Shown here: positions 17,206-24,948 of the stretch, piece after piece
Layout of the letters: every line of letters begins with the position of its first letter
How positions within the stretch are numbered: the stretch's first letter is position 1
Assembly: GCA_021155045.1 (NCBI GenBank)
Contig: JAJNQB010000011.1
Location: forward strand, 1 to 30,250
Reading direction: 5' to 3'
Length of the DNA stretch: 30,250 bases
From: Arcticibacter sp.
GTDB taxonomy: Bacteria > Bacteroidota > Bacteroidia > 2-12-FULL-35-15
Notes under the pieces: model-generated
Seen by the model: only the letters and a program-made list of their open reading frames with translations
Told to the model about the DNA's origin: nothing
Database searches by the model: none
Translations under genes and position numbers: made by a program

Positions 17206-18846
17206 TTATTTTGATCTTCTTAACCAAAAAACAAAACCATTTTTCTGATACAATTCAATTAATTGAGGGTAGTTCGATTTTATTTCTTGATAAGTGTTTA
17301 TTTTGCTCACAATATAAACATCCTTATCAACTGCTCCATTCAAAAGCCATTCAGAAGAATAGCTATTGGTGTTATCCTGATATTTTTTTTCAGAATAAAA
17401 TAAATGAGCATAACTTTTGTATCCGAATGTTTCTACATAACAATCTTTGTTTTGTAGTGTTTGGTAAAATTCAATTGCTGCACCTTGCGAATATTGTTCG
17501 ATTTTAGGGACAACTATTACCGAAGCCAAATTGATTGTAATTAAGCTGGAAGTAAAAATAAATAGAATGCCTTGTTTGATTTTCTGCTTTTTGAAATAAA
17601 ATAATCCAACTATTGTACCTGATATGAGTATTATTCCAAAAATCCATTCGATTCCGGTCCAGTTTACATCAGCTTTTAAATTTTCAATGGCGAAATCATC
17701 TTTAATAATGTTCGCTTCAATAATTTTTTGTTTGTACTTATCAACAATAGGTAAAACCGAAATAGCCAATCCAACTATCAATGAAATAAAAACAAAAAGT
17801 AAATTTATCCCCTTTTTCCATTTTACTTCGCCTATAATTAATTTATAGATATAATAAGTACCAATAAAACTGAGAGGAAAATAGCAAAGGGACGAATAAT
17901 GTACAATTTTAGTTTTTACGATACTAAATAAAATAAGTACTACCCAAAATAAAATCAACATCCATGTTTTAAAATATTTTTGAAATGGAGTGTTAAAACC
18001 TATTGATTTGAATCCTTTAAGTGCAAATAAAGAAAGAGGAAAACATCCAACCAATAAAACAATCCAATGATAGATAAATGGTCCTCCGTGTCCTGCATCT
18101 TGTGTGTTGAATAATCGAACTTGGTAAACAAAAAATTCTTTTATTATTTCGACATTTCCACTTGCAAGCAATATTATAAACCAAATACAGCCAACTATAA
18201 TTATTATTCCAAAATAAAGGAGAATATTTTTAATAGATATATACAATTTAAATCGGTTGAGGATAAAATAAACCAAACCACAGAGTCCAACAATTAGCAA
18301 CGCTACTGGTCCTTTTGTAAGAATAGCAATGCCGATAAGTGTAGCAGAGTAAAGCAAATATTTATTACTTTTTGATTCATTGTTTGTAAAAAGAACAAAA
18401 TAATATACACCACAAAAAATAAATAAATTAAACCAAGGGTCGATTATTCCTGATTTAAAATAAAAATGAGGAAGAAAAGACGCAGCATAAACAAAAGCCC
18501 ATAAAATTCCAAAGCTTTCATCGTATAATTTTTTGCCTATGTTGTAAAGAATGATTAATGAAAAAACTCCACAAATAGCATTAGGAAGGCGAGCTGCAAA
18601 TTCATTTATTCCAAATATATTCATACTCAATGCTTGCATCCATATAAATACAGGTGGTTTTTCCCAAAAAGGCTGGTAATTTATTTTCACTGAAAAATAG
18701 TCGCCAGTAGTAATCATTTCACGAGCACATTCTGCAAAATTAATTTCGTCCCAATCAAATAAATGTACATTTCCTAAAAAAGGGATGAATAGGAGAGCAC
18801 CTATTAAAATAATAAAAAGTATATGTTTTAATGAGTTTGAATTCAT
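17206..18846 (-). CDS. GT39/ArnT-like membrane glycosyltransferase
   Basis: This 546-residue protein is a GT-C glycosyltransferase that takes sugar from a polyprenyl-phosphate donor. After the first membrane helix it has DWDEINFAECAREM (31-44), with the catalytic acidic residues Asp33/Glu34, and WEKPPVFIWM (61-70). These match the PMT/ArnT-like family of 4-amino-arabinose and mannosyl transferases. About ten further membrane spans follow, then a periplasmic C-terminal domain (about 430-546). Its ATG overlaps the stop of the PAP2 gene by 4 bases. The PAP2 enzyme could recycle the polyprenyl carrier or trim a lipid phosphate. The sugar and acceptor cannot be read from the sequence. Confidence 0.85.
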   Translation of the reverse strand: MNSNSLKHILFIILIGALLFIPFLGNVHLFDWDEINFAECAREMITTGDYFSVKINYQPFWEKPPVFIWMQALSMNIFGINEFAARLPNAICGVFSLIILYNIGKKLYDESFGILWAFVYAASFLPHFYFKSGIIDPWFNLFIFCGVYYFVLFTNNESKSNKYLLYSATLIGIAILTKGPVALLIVGLCGLVYFILNRFKLYISIKNILLYFGIIIIVGCIWFIILLASGNVEIIKEFFVYQVRLFNTQDAGHGGPFIYHWIVLLVGCFPLSLFALKGFKSIGFNTPFQKYFKTWMLILFWVVLILFSIVKTKIVHYSSLCYFPLSFIGTYYIYKLIIGEVKWKKGINLLFVFISLIVGLAISVLPIVDKYKQKIIEANIIKDDFAIENLKADVNWTGIEWIFGIILISGTIVGLFYFKKQKIKQGILFIFTSSLITINLASVIVVPKIEQYSQGAAIEFYQTLQNKDCYVETFGYKSYAHLFYSEKKYQDNTNSYSSEWLLNGAVDKDVYIVSKINTYQEIKSNYPQLIELYQKNGFVFWLRRSK

Positions 18847-19493
18847 TCGTTTTTGAATAGTGTAACAATAGATTTTTCCATTATCCTATTTTGGTTGTTA
18901 TAAAACAATAGGTAAAAACAAAATGCACAAAACAGTCCAATAAAAGAACCTGCTATAACATCTTGTAAAAAATGCTGTGATAAATAAATTCGAGAGTAGC
19001 CTGCTAATACAGCGAGGATAAAAAATAAAAATTTTAGTTTATTACTTTTTACGATAAGAGCAAATGAAAAATACATTGCAAATGCACAGGTAGAATGACC
19101 TGATGGAAAGCTATAAAATAAATAATTATCAACACCAGGTACAAAATACAAATTGTAAATTCCTTCAAAAAACTTTTTTGGTCTGTAAACCTCTGCAAAA
19201 ACCGTATGTTTTAAGATTTGTGTAATGCCGGCAGCTACAATATTTGATAAGCCTACAATTAAAAAAAATCTAAACTTAATAGCAATAAACATAATTATTA
19301 CTAATGTTGCAGTAAGTCCATCGCCTAAAAATGTTGCATAATAAAAAAAAGAATCAAAAAAAAGATTGTGATGTTGATTTAAAAAAATATGTATATCCGA
19401 CTTGTTACTTATAACTAAAGCAGCAAAACTTAAGAGGAATAAGATAAAGTAAGGGAGTAAAAAAAAGCGATTTTCTTTAAATATGTTTTTCAC
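18843..19493 (-). CDS. PAP2-family membrane phosphatase
   Basis: The 216-residue protein is a PAP2/undecaprenyl-pyrophosphatase-type enzyme. The three motifs are visible: KHTVFAEVYRP (Lys95, Arg104, Pro105; spacing two longer than the usual KX6RP), PSGH (130-133), and SRIYLSQHFLQD with Arg168, His174 and Asp178. The hydrophobic profile suggests six spans, with the active site on the periplasmic side. The start is GTG at 19493, since no ATG is available in frame upstream. It is the first gene of a coupled pair with the GT39 enzyme, behind a consensus promoter. Confidence 0.88.
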   Translation of the reverse strand: MKNIFKENRFFLLPYFILFLLSFAALVISNKSDIHIFLNQHHNLFFDSFFYYATFLGDGLTATLVIIMFIAIKFRFFLIVGLSNIVAAGITQILKHTVFAEVYRPKKFFEGIYNLYFVPGVDNYLFYSFPSGHSTCAFAMYFSFALIVKSNKLKFLFFILAVLAGYSRIYLSQHFLQDVIAGSFIGLFCAFCFYLLFYNNQNRIMEKSIVTLFKNE

Positions 19494-19511
19494 ATCAAAT
19501 AATTAACAGCA

Positions 19512-19545
19512 CAAAAATAAAATTATTAATTAGTAATGGAGGCAA
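19512..19545 (-). promoter_or_regulatory. Promoter of the PAP2-GT39 pair
   Basis: On the minus strand TTG (19545-19543), a 23-base spacer and TATTTTTG (19519-19512) match the consensus at the upper spacer limit. The transcript would start about 10 bases before the GTG start codon. The element begins right after the stop codon of the START-like gene. Confidence 0.55.
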
Positions 19546-19549
19546 ATAT

Positions 19550-20638
19550 TTAAAAAGAACCTAATACATGCAGTAAGGTATTTACTTGAGAATCCCATAA
19601 TTTTTTAGAGCTATCTGTATCCGGACCAGCTTCTGCAAAATCTGTTATCATAAGTGAAACATCTCCTGTTAGTTCATCTTTTTCTATACGAAATTCAACA
19701 TACGTTCCAATAGGTTTATCAACCCATTGAAAACGAATAAATTTATCTTCTTTGAAGGCTAATAGTTTTGCTTTTTGTTCGCTTCCATCCCAAAAAAATG
19801 TGAAAACGCCATCTTTAATATTTACGTCATCTGCAAACCATTCAGACAATCCACTTGGTGTTGAAATAAATTCGTACAGTAAAGGAGCAGATGTTCTAAT
19901 AACAAACTCCAACTCAAATTTTCCTTTTGGTTCTTTTTTTGGCAATTGTTGTTTCGAAGAACCTTCAGGTGCTGCAATTTGCAAAGCAGCCATTGGGTTA
20001 ACAAACGTTTTTATTATTTTAGGAAGTTTAGGCTTTTTAGGTTGTTTCGTACTTTTTATAATTTCTTCTAAAAGAGGATCATCAATAACTTCCGGCTCAT
20101 CATCATCATTCTTGTTCTTCGGTTTTCTTCCTGATTTTGCCCTTGATGGTTTTTTTAGAGGAATAGCAGTACTAGTAGGAATACTATTTTTTGTAGTTAC
20201 TACCTCTTTTTTTTCTTTTGCTACTTTTTGTATTTTTTCTTTTACTACAGGTTTAGCTTTTGTTTTTATAGGTTTTACCGCTTTTACTTTTTTAGCTACT
20301 GCTTTTTTTACTGCTTTAGGCTTAATAGCTTTAGTTGCTTTTTTTATAGGTTTACTAGCAACTTTCTTTTTTGCTACAACTTTTGCCTTTACTATTTTTT
20401 TTATAGCCTTTGGTTTAGCAACAACTTTTTTTGATGCAGGTTTAACAACATTTTTAGATACAGTAGTTTTCTTAGCCACTTTTTTTACTTTTTTAGGAGC
20501 AGGTTTAATAGCTTTTTTTACTACTTTATTCTTCCCAACTGATTTAGCAGGTTTCGAAGGCTTAGCCTTTTTTTTAGATATTGCCTTCACTTTACTAATC
20601 TTCTTATTTTTAGATTTTTTACTTTGTTTTTTGCTCAT
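19550..20638 (-). CDS. START-like domain protein with Lys/Ala/Pro-rich H1-like N-terminus
   Basis: From the ATG at 20638 the product is 362 residues. The first 170 or so are built from Lys, Ala, Pro and Val in repeated KKxxKPxxKK-like units, much like histone H1 tails or bacterial H1-like proteins. An acidic patch (NKNDDDEPEVIDD, about 177-189) and a linker follow. The last 120 residues form a START/SRPBCC-like helix-grip domain (ELEFVIRTSAPLLYEFISTPSGLSEWF). In Bacteroidota this domain usually occurs alone, in proteins of about 130 residues. The basic tail should bind DNA, RNA or acidic polymers; the START-like domain could bind a small ligand. The function is unknown. The TTG at 20689 is rejected because it adds 17 unrelated residues. 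Confidence 0.8.
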   Translation of the reverse strand: MSKKQSKKSKNKKISKVKAISKKKAKPSKPAKSVGKNKVVKKAIKPAPKKVKKVAKKTTVSKNVVKPASKKVVAKPKAIKKIVKAKVVAKKKVASKPIKKATKAIKPKAVKKAVAKKVKAVKPIKTKAKPVVKEKIQKVAKEKKEVVTTKNSIPTSTAIPLKKPSRAKSGRKPKNKNDDDEPEVIDDPLLEEIIKSTKQPKKPKLPKIIKTFVNPMAALQIAAPEGSSKQQLPKKEPKGKFELEFVIRTSAPLLYEFISTPSGLSEWFADDVNIKDGVFTFFWDGSEQKAKLLAFKEDKFIRFQWVDKPIGTYVEFRIEKDELTGDVSLMITDFAEAGPDTDSSKKLWDSQVNTLLHVLGSF

Positions 20639-20754
20639 TTTAAATTGAAATTTAAAATCAAAACTTTTGCAATATAGAAAAATAATCAATCAGTCAATAG
20701 CGTATTTTCTTTAAAAATATTTAGTCAGATTATTACGTTTTCTGATATAAATGC

Positions 20755-20762
20755 TATATTTG
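20755..20762 (+). promoter_or_regulatory. -7 element of the tRNA promoter (TATATTTG)
   Basis: TATATTTG is a full match to TAnnTTTG and lies 64 bases before the tRNA 5' end, which leaves a short 5' leader for RNase P to remove. No clear TTG stands at -33. Confidence 0.5.
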
Positions 20763-20826
20763 CGCCCTCAAAACAATGATATTTTAGTCTTATTTAATTG
20801 ATTATCAGTATGTTGTTTAATATTTT

Positions 20827-20900
20827 GGCGAGGTAGCTCAGATGGTTAGAGCGCAGGATTCATAACCCTGAGGTCTCGGGTTCAACTCCCGATCTCGCTA
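20827..20900 (+). tRNA. tRNA-Met (anticodon CAT), probably elongator
   Basis: The 74 bases fold as a cloverleaf. The acceptor stem GGCGAGG pairs with TCTCGCT with G-T pairs at both ends, and the D-arm is GCTC...GAGC. The anticodon loop TTCATAA holds CAT, and the T-arm TCGGG-TTCAACT-CCCGA is perfect. The top of the anticodon stem has an A-C mismatch (CAGGA with CCCTG). No CCA is encoded. The general layout fits elongator tRNA-Met; a lysidine-modified tRNA-Ile2 also has CAT and cannot be fully excluded. The 3' half is overlapped antisense by the recombinase gene, which marks this tRNA as an integration target. Confidence 0.93.
20860..20900. other. Presumed attachment site (attL) in the tRNA 3' half
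   Basis: The tRNA 3' end abuts the recombinase gene, and the recombinase frame continues into the tRNA antisense and stops at the anticodon. A tRNA gene restored by an incoming element usually carries the crossover site in this half. The exact core cannot be fixed because the matching distal copy is not in the window; I found no second copy of GGTTCAACTCCCGATCTCGC to the right. Confidence 0.45.
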
Positions 20901-22458
20901 CTGAACGGGATTTTTCGATAAAAAAATCGAAAATCCCGTTTTCTTTTTCCTCAAAACTGCTTGATATTCTGGCAATTGTAGAGAACACCCAATTTATTCT
21001 TTTGGTTAGATGTTGCCCTTTTTCTTTGTCGAACAGAATACCCTCTGGAAATACCATTTTTTGGAAATTAAGTCTTTGTGTGTGATTAGCATTTGCCCAT
21101 ATAGCCTTGAGGTTCGAAGATATTTTAACTGCAAATTCTATCAATTTTTGTGGGTTAGATGTTTTTGTATGGGTCTTCCCAATTTCTACATTTATTTCGG
21201 CTATCTGGGCATAGTATTTCTCCGAAAATTTCTCAAAAATGGCCTTGTTAATTTCTCCTACAGCATGTTTTTCTTCCATCTCTTCAACTTTTAATTTAAG
21301 CTCGTTTAATTTGGTTTTTAAAATCCTTTCGCTCTCTCGCTGGTCTTGTGTCAAATTTTCAAAAGTATAACCTACCTGTATCTTTATTGGCTCAATTAAC
21401 ACCTCTTTAAAGCACAAGTTGGATAACAAGTCCTCAAATTTTTGATGCATAAATTTTGCGCTTTTATTGCAATGGCAGCCCGCTTTGTGGCATTTATAGT
21501 AGTGTAAGCCTTTTCTCTTCACTAGATAACCCGTCATGGTATTTCCGCAAACACTGCATTTGACAAACTGTTTGAGGGGGAGCATTTCGTTATACCTGTT
21601 GGATTTGTAGCCATTAGGAGCGAGTTTTTGATTGATTTTTAAAAACATCTCTTCCGTTATGAGCGCAGGATGATTTCCTTTCACAATTGCCCCTTTAAGC
21701 ATTTTATTCGCTATTAAACCACAATAGAAGGGATTCCTGAATGTATCTGTGAGTAGTTGTATAGGAATATTCAGACCAGCCTTTGCTAATTTTTTTATGA
21801 TTAAAGGATGAGGCATGTTTTGTTCTGCCTTCCAGTGAAATGCCTTCTTTAATAGTTTGCCTTCTTCGTTAATTACAATTTTTTGATCTTCGCCTCTGTG
21901 ATGGGTGTAGGTATAACCTTTGGGTACTTGTCCTATCCAACCACCATTTTTAAGCTTCTCTTTCATCCCAACCATACATTTGCCTCTCCTTGTATCATTT
22001 TCAAGCTTATTAAACAGGAACATCAAATCCTGCTGAAATACTCCTGAATAAGTAGAAACATCTATATTTTGAGTAGCCGACTGCAACGTGATACCAAGCT
22101 TTGCTAGTTCTTCTGTTATGATAATGGAGTTGGCACCCGACCTGCTGAATCTGTCGTAGCTGAAAATAATGATTTTAGAAATTTTTGCCGTTTTTGCAGC
22201 TTTCATCATTCGCTGAAATTCTGTTCTTTCATCCGATTTAGCACTCTCGTAAGTACCACCAAAGTAACCAACAATGTCGAGGTTGTTTTTTATTGCGTAT
22301 TCTTCACAAATCCTTTTTTGAGTATCTAAACTTTGGTTGTTCTCCGCTTGTTCTTTAGTAGAAACACGTGTATAGATGAATGCTCTGTTATTGGATGCAT
22401 TGCTTTTGTTTGTTTTGCCTTTAGCAAATTGCTCAAACTTCGTCAAATGATTTTTCAT
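20860..22458 (-). CDS. Large serine recombinase/integrase of the island
   Basis: The 532-residue protein has a resolvase-type catalytic domain with Ser33 in YTRVSTKEQ and the arginines of YDRFSRSG (101-108). A recombinase domain (about 175-290) follows, then a zinc ribbon with Cys301/Cys304 and Cys323/Cys328, and a coiled coil (about 375-425). These are the parts of a large serine integrase, which joins attP and attB without homology-driven strand exchange. The C-terminus is odd: residues 505-519 come from the tRNA terminator hairpin and residues 520-532 (VARSGVEPETSGL) from the tRNA antisense, with TGA opposite the anticodon. The gene has therefore borrowed its 3' end from the target site. 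The 60-residue ORF overlaps its start by 26 bases. Confidence 0.88.
   Translation of the reverse strand: MKNHLTKFEQFAKGKTNKSNASNNRAFIYTRVSTKEQAENNQSLDTQKRICEEYAIKNNLDIVGYFGGTYESAKSDERTEFQRMMKAAKTAKISKIIIFSYDRFSRSGANSIIITEELAKLGITLQSATQNIDVSTYSGVFQQDLMFLFNKLENDTRRGKCMVGMKEKLKNGGWIGQVPKGYTYTHHRGEDQKIVINEEGKLLKKAFHWKAEQNMPHPLIIKKLAKAGLNIPIQLLTDTFRNPFYCGLIANKMLKGAIVKGNHPALITEEMFLKINQKLAPNGYKSNRYNEMLPLKQFVKCSVCGNTMTGYLVKRKGLHYYKCHKAGCHCNKSAKFMHQKFEDLLSNLCFKEVLIEPIKIQVGYTFENLTQDQRESERILKTKLNELKLKVEEMEEKHAVGEINKAIFEKFSEKYYAQIAEINVEIGKTHTKTSNPQKLIEFAVKISSNLKAIWANANHTQRLNFQKMVFPEGILFDKEKGQHLTKRINWVFSTIARISSSFEEKENGIFDFFIEKSRSVARSGVEPETSGL
20904..20947 (+). terminator. Terminator of the tRNA transcript
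   Basis: AACGGGATTTTTCGAT (20904-20919) pairs with ATCGAAAATCCCGTT (20926-20940) with a single bulged T and a 6-base A loop, followed by TTCTTTTT. It ends the tRNA transcript. It also lies inside the recombinase coding frame on the other strand. Confidence 0.85.
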
Positions 22459-22615
22459 TTTTTAATATTTTAGAGTTGTAAATTGAAAAGATTGCAATGG
22501 CCATTATCTCAAGAGAATCAATTATTTCCTGAGCTTCTTCATCGCTTAAATTTTCTAGTCCTTTAAATTTTCTTAGTTCATCTATTGTTATTTTTTTTTG
22601 AATATAAGTTGGCAT
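22433..22615 (-). CDS. Small helical protein overlapping the recombinase start
   Basis: The 60-residue frame encodes a mostly alpha-helical, acidic protein (TIDELRKFKGLENLSDEEAQ at 10-29) with a more hydrophobic later segment. It overlaps the first 26 bases of the recombinase gene in another frame, which suggests translational coupling. A hairpin (CTTAGT, 5-base loop, ACTAAG; 22616-22632) sits directly before its ATG, which could affect initiation. I recognise no family. It may be a control or accessory factor of the recombinase. Confidence 0.6.
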   Translation of the reverse strand: MPTYIQKKITIDELRKFKGLENLSDEEAQEIIDSLEIMAIAIFSIYNSKILKNEKSFDEV

Positions 22616-22733
22616 CTTAGTATAGCACTAAGTTCTTCCTTCCAATTCATTGGTAAGGTTGACAAACCACAATATGTCCGACACTAGCGGTACAAAGTAT
22701 TACTGTTATTTTAAGTGCTGCAACAGTCGTTCA

Positions 22734-23648
22734 TTATAATATAATTTTTGTTGTGATAGGCGAATAAGCAATCTTTCCATCCTGAGTTTTTATTTCCAAT
22801 GTTTCATAGCCTCTTCCAAGCAGGAGTTCTGATAGCCGAGCTTCTAAATTAATTTTCTTTCTCTCTTTTGCTTCTACAATTTCAGGCTTTTTATTTTTAA
22901 AGTGAATTGTAATTGTTTCGTACTTCCCTTCTTTAATAAGGCAAAATATTCTAAATTCATTCGTATTCAAAATAGAACCTCTGGATAAAAAACTGTAGTT
23001 TTTTTCATCACCCATAAAATTATAAATGAGTTTAAAAAGCGGAACAGAAATGAACGTTTCTTTTTCCAATAATTCCAGCAGTTGCAAATTGCCTGAATGT
23101 ATTTCCGAAATATATCCCATTGATTCTCCTTCATTAAATACAAGCACCTTAATGTTATAGCGGTTTTCTATGAACATGGTAATTAAATAGTGAAGTTGCG
23201 AGTTTTTCATTTTATCAATCGCTTGAATTACCGTTGAAGAAGAAAATGCCTTATAAAATGCCGCCTTATCTTTAACCTGTGAAGAGTACATTCGATACAT
23301 TCTGTCAGGTATTGTTTCATCTTCTCTTTTACCTAATAATTCCATTAGAGGACGCTTTTCATATAATGCTGTTTTAATTTTTTTAATTTTTTCTAATGAT
23401 AAACCAAGACTTCTTAGCTCCGATACTAGTTTCAACCAAATAAGATCAATAAAATTGAACTTATGATTTTCATCTTCCTTTCTTTTTTTATCTGGCAACA
23501 AGCCCTTTTCAGACCAGTTCTGAAGCACACGAGCCGAAACGCCAAGATCCTTTAAAGTGAATTCCTCACTAAAAAAATCCTTTTCTAATTCTTTAAAAAG
23601 GTCATCTCCAATAAAATCTTCTATTTTAAATGCTGATGATTTCGCCAT
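22734..23648 (-). CDS. MerR-like HTH regulator with large C-terminal domain
   Basis: The 304-residue protein has an N-terminal MerR-type winged helix (about 28-95): FTLKDLGVSARVLQNWSEKG, then the LGLSLEKIKKIK segment typical of MerR helix 4. The rest, about 200 residues, has no metal-binding cysteines and matches no effector domain I know, so it is probably a sensor or multimerisation region. It is divergent from a small HTH gene. A 26-base imperfect palindrome fills the spacer of its own promoter, so autoregulation of the MerR kind is likely. It may control the recombinase or the divergent genes. Confidence 0.75.
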   Translation of the reverse strand: MAKSSAFKIEDFIGDDLFKELEKDFFSEEFTLKDLGVSARVLQNWSEKGLLPDKKRKEDENHKFNFIDLIWLKLVSELRSLGLSLEKIKKIKTALYEKRPLMELLGKREDETIPDRMYRMYSSQVKDKAAFYKAFSSSTVIQAIDKMKNSQLHYLITMFIENRYNIKVLVFNEGESMGYISEIHSGNLQLLELLEKETFISVPLFKLIYNFMGDEKNYSFLSRGSILNTNEFRIFCLIKEGKYETITIHFKNKKPEIVEAKERKKINLEARLSELLLGRGYETLEIKTQDGKIAYSPITTKIIL

Positions 23649-23666
23649 TTATATTATATTTTAATG

Positions 23667-23697
23667 CAATTATATAACATAAATGTTACATAATCAA
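23667..23697 (-). promoter_or_regulatory. MerR-type operator inside a TTG-N20-TATAATTG promoter
   Basis: On the minus strand TTG (23697-23695), a 20-base spacer and TATAATTG (23674-23667) form a near-consensus promoter for the MerR-like gene. Between and partly overlapping these elements is a dyad of two 12-base arms (23669-23680 and 23683-23694) with one mismatch and a 2-base centre. MerR regulators bind such dyads between the two promoter elements. The arrangement is seen; binding is inferred. Confidence 0.6.
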
Positions 23698-23726
23698 AAA
23701 ACTAATAATTAAATTATTAACTAAAA

Positions 23727-24002
23727 ATGGAAAAAATGGAAAACGAAAAAGAAATCCTTGGCAAATTAGATGAAATCTTTGCCGTTCTAAAAAATCAAAA
23801 AGATGTTATGAATTTAGACCAATTCTGCGAGTATTCAGGATTAAGTTACAGCTCTGTTTACGAACTCACTTCAAGTAATTCTATTGCATTTTATAGACCG
23901 ACAGGCAAGCTCATATTTTTTGAAAAAGGGGAGGTAGATAAATGGCTGTTAAGCAACAGAGTTAGAACTTATGCAGAAATTGTTAGAGAAAAGAACAATT
24001 AA
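23727..24002 (+). CDS. Small HTH protein, excisionase/AlpA-like
   Basis: The 91-residue protein has an N-terminal coiled segment and then MNLDQFCEYSGLSYSSVYELT, with IAFYRPTGKLIFFEKGEVDKWL (about 52-73). This is the pattern of an HTH_17 or excisionase-type winged helix. Such proteins act as directionality factors or regulators of mobile elements. It is divergent from the MerR-like gene and shares its control region. Translation may begin at ATG 23727 or at 23736; the first is used here. Confidence 0.75.
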   Translation: MEKMENEKEILGKLDEIFAVLKNQKDVMNLDQFCEYSGLSYSSVYELTSSNSIAFYRPTGKLIFFEKGEVDKWLLSNRVRTYAEIVREKNN

Positions 24003-24013
24003 AATGAGAAGTA

Positions 24014-24055
24014 AAAAGGATGGGGCTTTCTGTTTTATTATAGCCCCAGCCTTTT
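24014..24055 (+). terminator. Hairpin after the excisionase-like gene
   Basis: AAAAGGATGGGGCT (24014-24027) pairs with AGCCCCAGCCTTTT (24042-24055) over 14 positions with one mismatch and a 14-base loop. It lies 12 bases after the stop codon. The T run is short, so termination may be partial, with read-through to the next HTH gene. Confidence 0.6.
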
Positions 24056-24099
24056 GAAAAGTATTTATATCTGCAAGAACTTAAAGAAAACAGAAAAAA

Positions 24100-24465
24100 A
24101 TGGTACAAAGTAAAATAAACAATATTCTTAAAGAGCTAACCAAAGCAATAATTTCTGAAGTGAGAATTGAAGTAAAAAAAGAAATACGCACTTACTACTT
24201 TGAAGAGATTAGCAAAACAATAAAAGATATTCTGGAACAAGACAGACTTATTCGCAATAACGACAGATCTTTTCTTTCTATGGAGGAGATTCGCTTAAAA
24301 TACAAGTTAAGCAAAGCAACTATATGCAAAAAATGCAAGAAGCATAAAGTGGAAAGGCTTAACTCTGGCAAATATAAATTGATAAACGAATTACAATTTA
24401 TCGAAGCTTTAAAACAAAAAGAGGAAATACCCACATTCATTAATAAAAATAGGGTATGCAACTAA
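24100..24465 (+). CDS. Small HTH protein with helical N-terminus
   Basis: The 121-residue protein begins with about 50 residues of charged helix (coiled-coil-like). It then has FLSMEEIRLKYKLSKATICKKCKKHKV, read as a helix-turn-helix at about 58-84, and a short ending. It resembles other island-encoded MerR/excisionase-type DNA-binding proteins, and it follows the 91-residue HTH gene in the same direction. The cysteines around CKKCKKHK do not form a complete zinc motif. A role in regulation or excision is an inference. Confidence 0.6.
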   Translation: MVQSKINNILKELTKAIISEVRIEVKKEIRTYYFEEISKTIKDILEQDRLIRNNDRSFLSMEEIRLKYKLSKATICKKCKKHKVERLNSGKYKLINELQFIEALKQKEEIPTFINKNRVCN

Positions 24466-24529
24466 ATAGAATTCGCTTAATACGAATGCGTTTTCTTATT
24501 TATTTCTGTTGTTATCCTTAGTTTTCCTT

Positions 24530-24892
24530 CTAATCGATTTGAACTTCTATATCTACATCGAACTCTTTGCCTAGATTATTACTGGCAGATAGATTAATAA
24601 TTGTGCAATCTTTAGGAATGGATAAAAATTTGTTCACCACAATTGTTGGGCTGTTGGGTATATCCATAATATCTTCGAAAATTCCGATATTTACAGGATT
24701 TGACTGAATATTATATAATGGTTTTCCATCAGCATCATTATAACCCGTTGGAGATTTGAATTCAGCTATTAAACTCAATCCTGATTTATTCTCAACACCT
24801 TTCTTAAAAAAACATTTTCCAAAGGCAATTTTAGAGACACTCTCAACGTCAATTTTTTCATATTTTGTATCAGTAAAGTTTATTGTTTTCAT
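24530..24892 (-). CDS. Hypothetical protein, 120 residues
   Basis: I do not recognise this protein. It is predicted to be mainly beta-strand with a few charged loops and ends in an acidic FDVDIEVQID strand. It has no signal peptide and no catalytic motif. It is the last of three small genes read leftwards (49, 67 and 120 residues), spaced 50 to 75 bases apart. A terminator lies between the first and second of them, so co-transcription is uncertain. Codon use looks normal for the window, so I judge it a real gene. Confidence 0.55.
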   Translation of the reverse strand: MKTINFTDTKYEKIDVESVSKIAFGKCFFKKGVENKSGLSLIAEFKSPTGYNDADGKPLYNIQSNPVNIGIFEDIMDIPNSPTIVVNKFLSIPKDCTIINLSASNNLGKEFDVDIEVQID

Positions 24893-24948
24893 GTTTAGTT
24901 TGAATTAAGTTTAATTAAATGAAAGGATTTTCATGTTCAACTCATCGA

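Noticed and set aside
19752..20648. A 298-residue plus-strand frame rich in Phe, Leu, Thr and Ala
   Set aside because: It is the antisense of the lysine-rich START-like gene; its composition is the mirror of AAA/AAG-rich coding and it has no start context.
22588..22650. A 20-residue frame beginning MNWKEELSAIL upstream of the 60-residue ORF
   Set aside because: It is very short, overlaps the next ORF in another frame and could be chance; a leader-peptide role is possible but unsupported.
22702..22727. ACTGTT/AACAGT inverted repeat after the MerR-like gene
   Set aside because: Only 6 bp with a 14-base loop and no T run; too weak to call a terminator.
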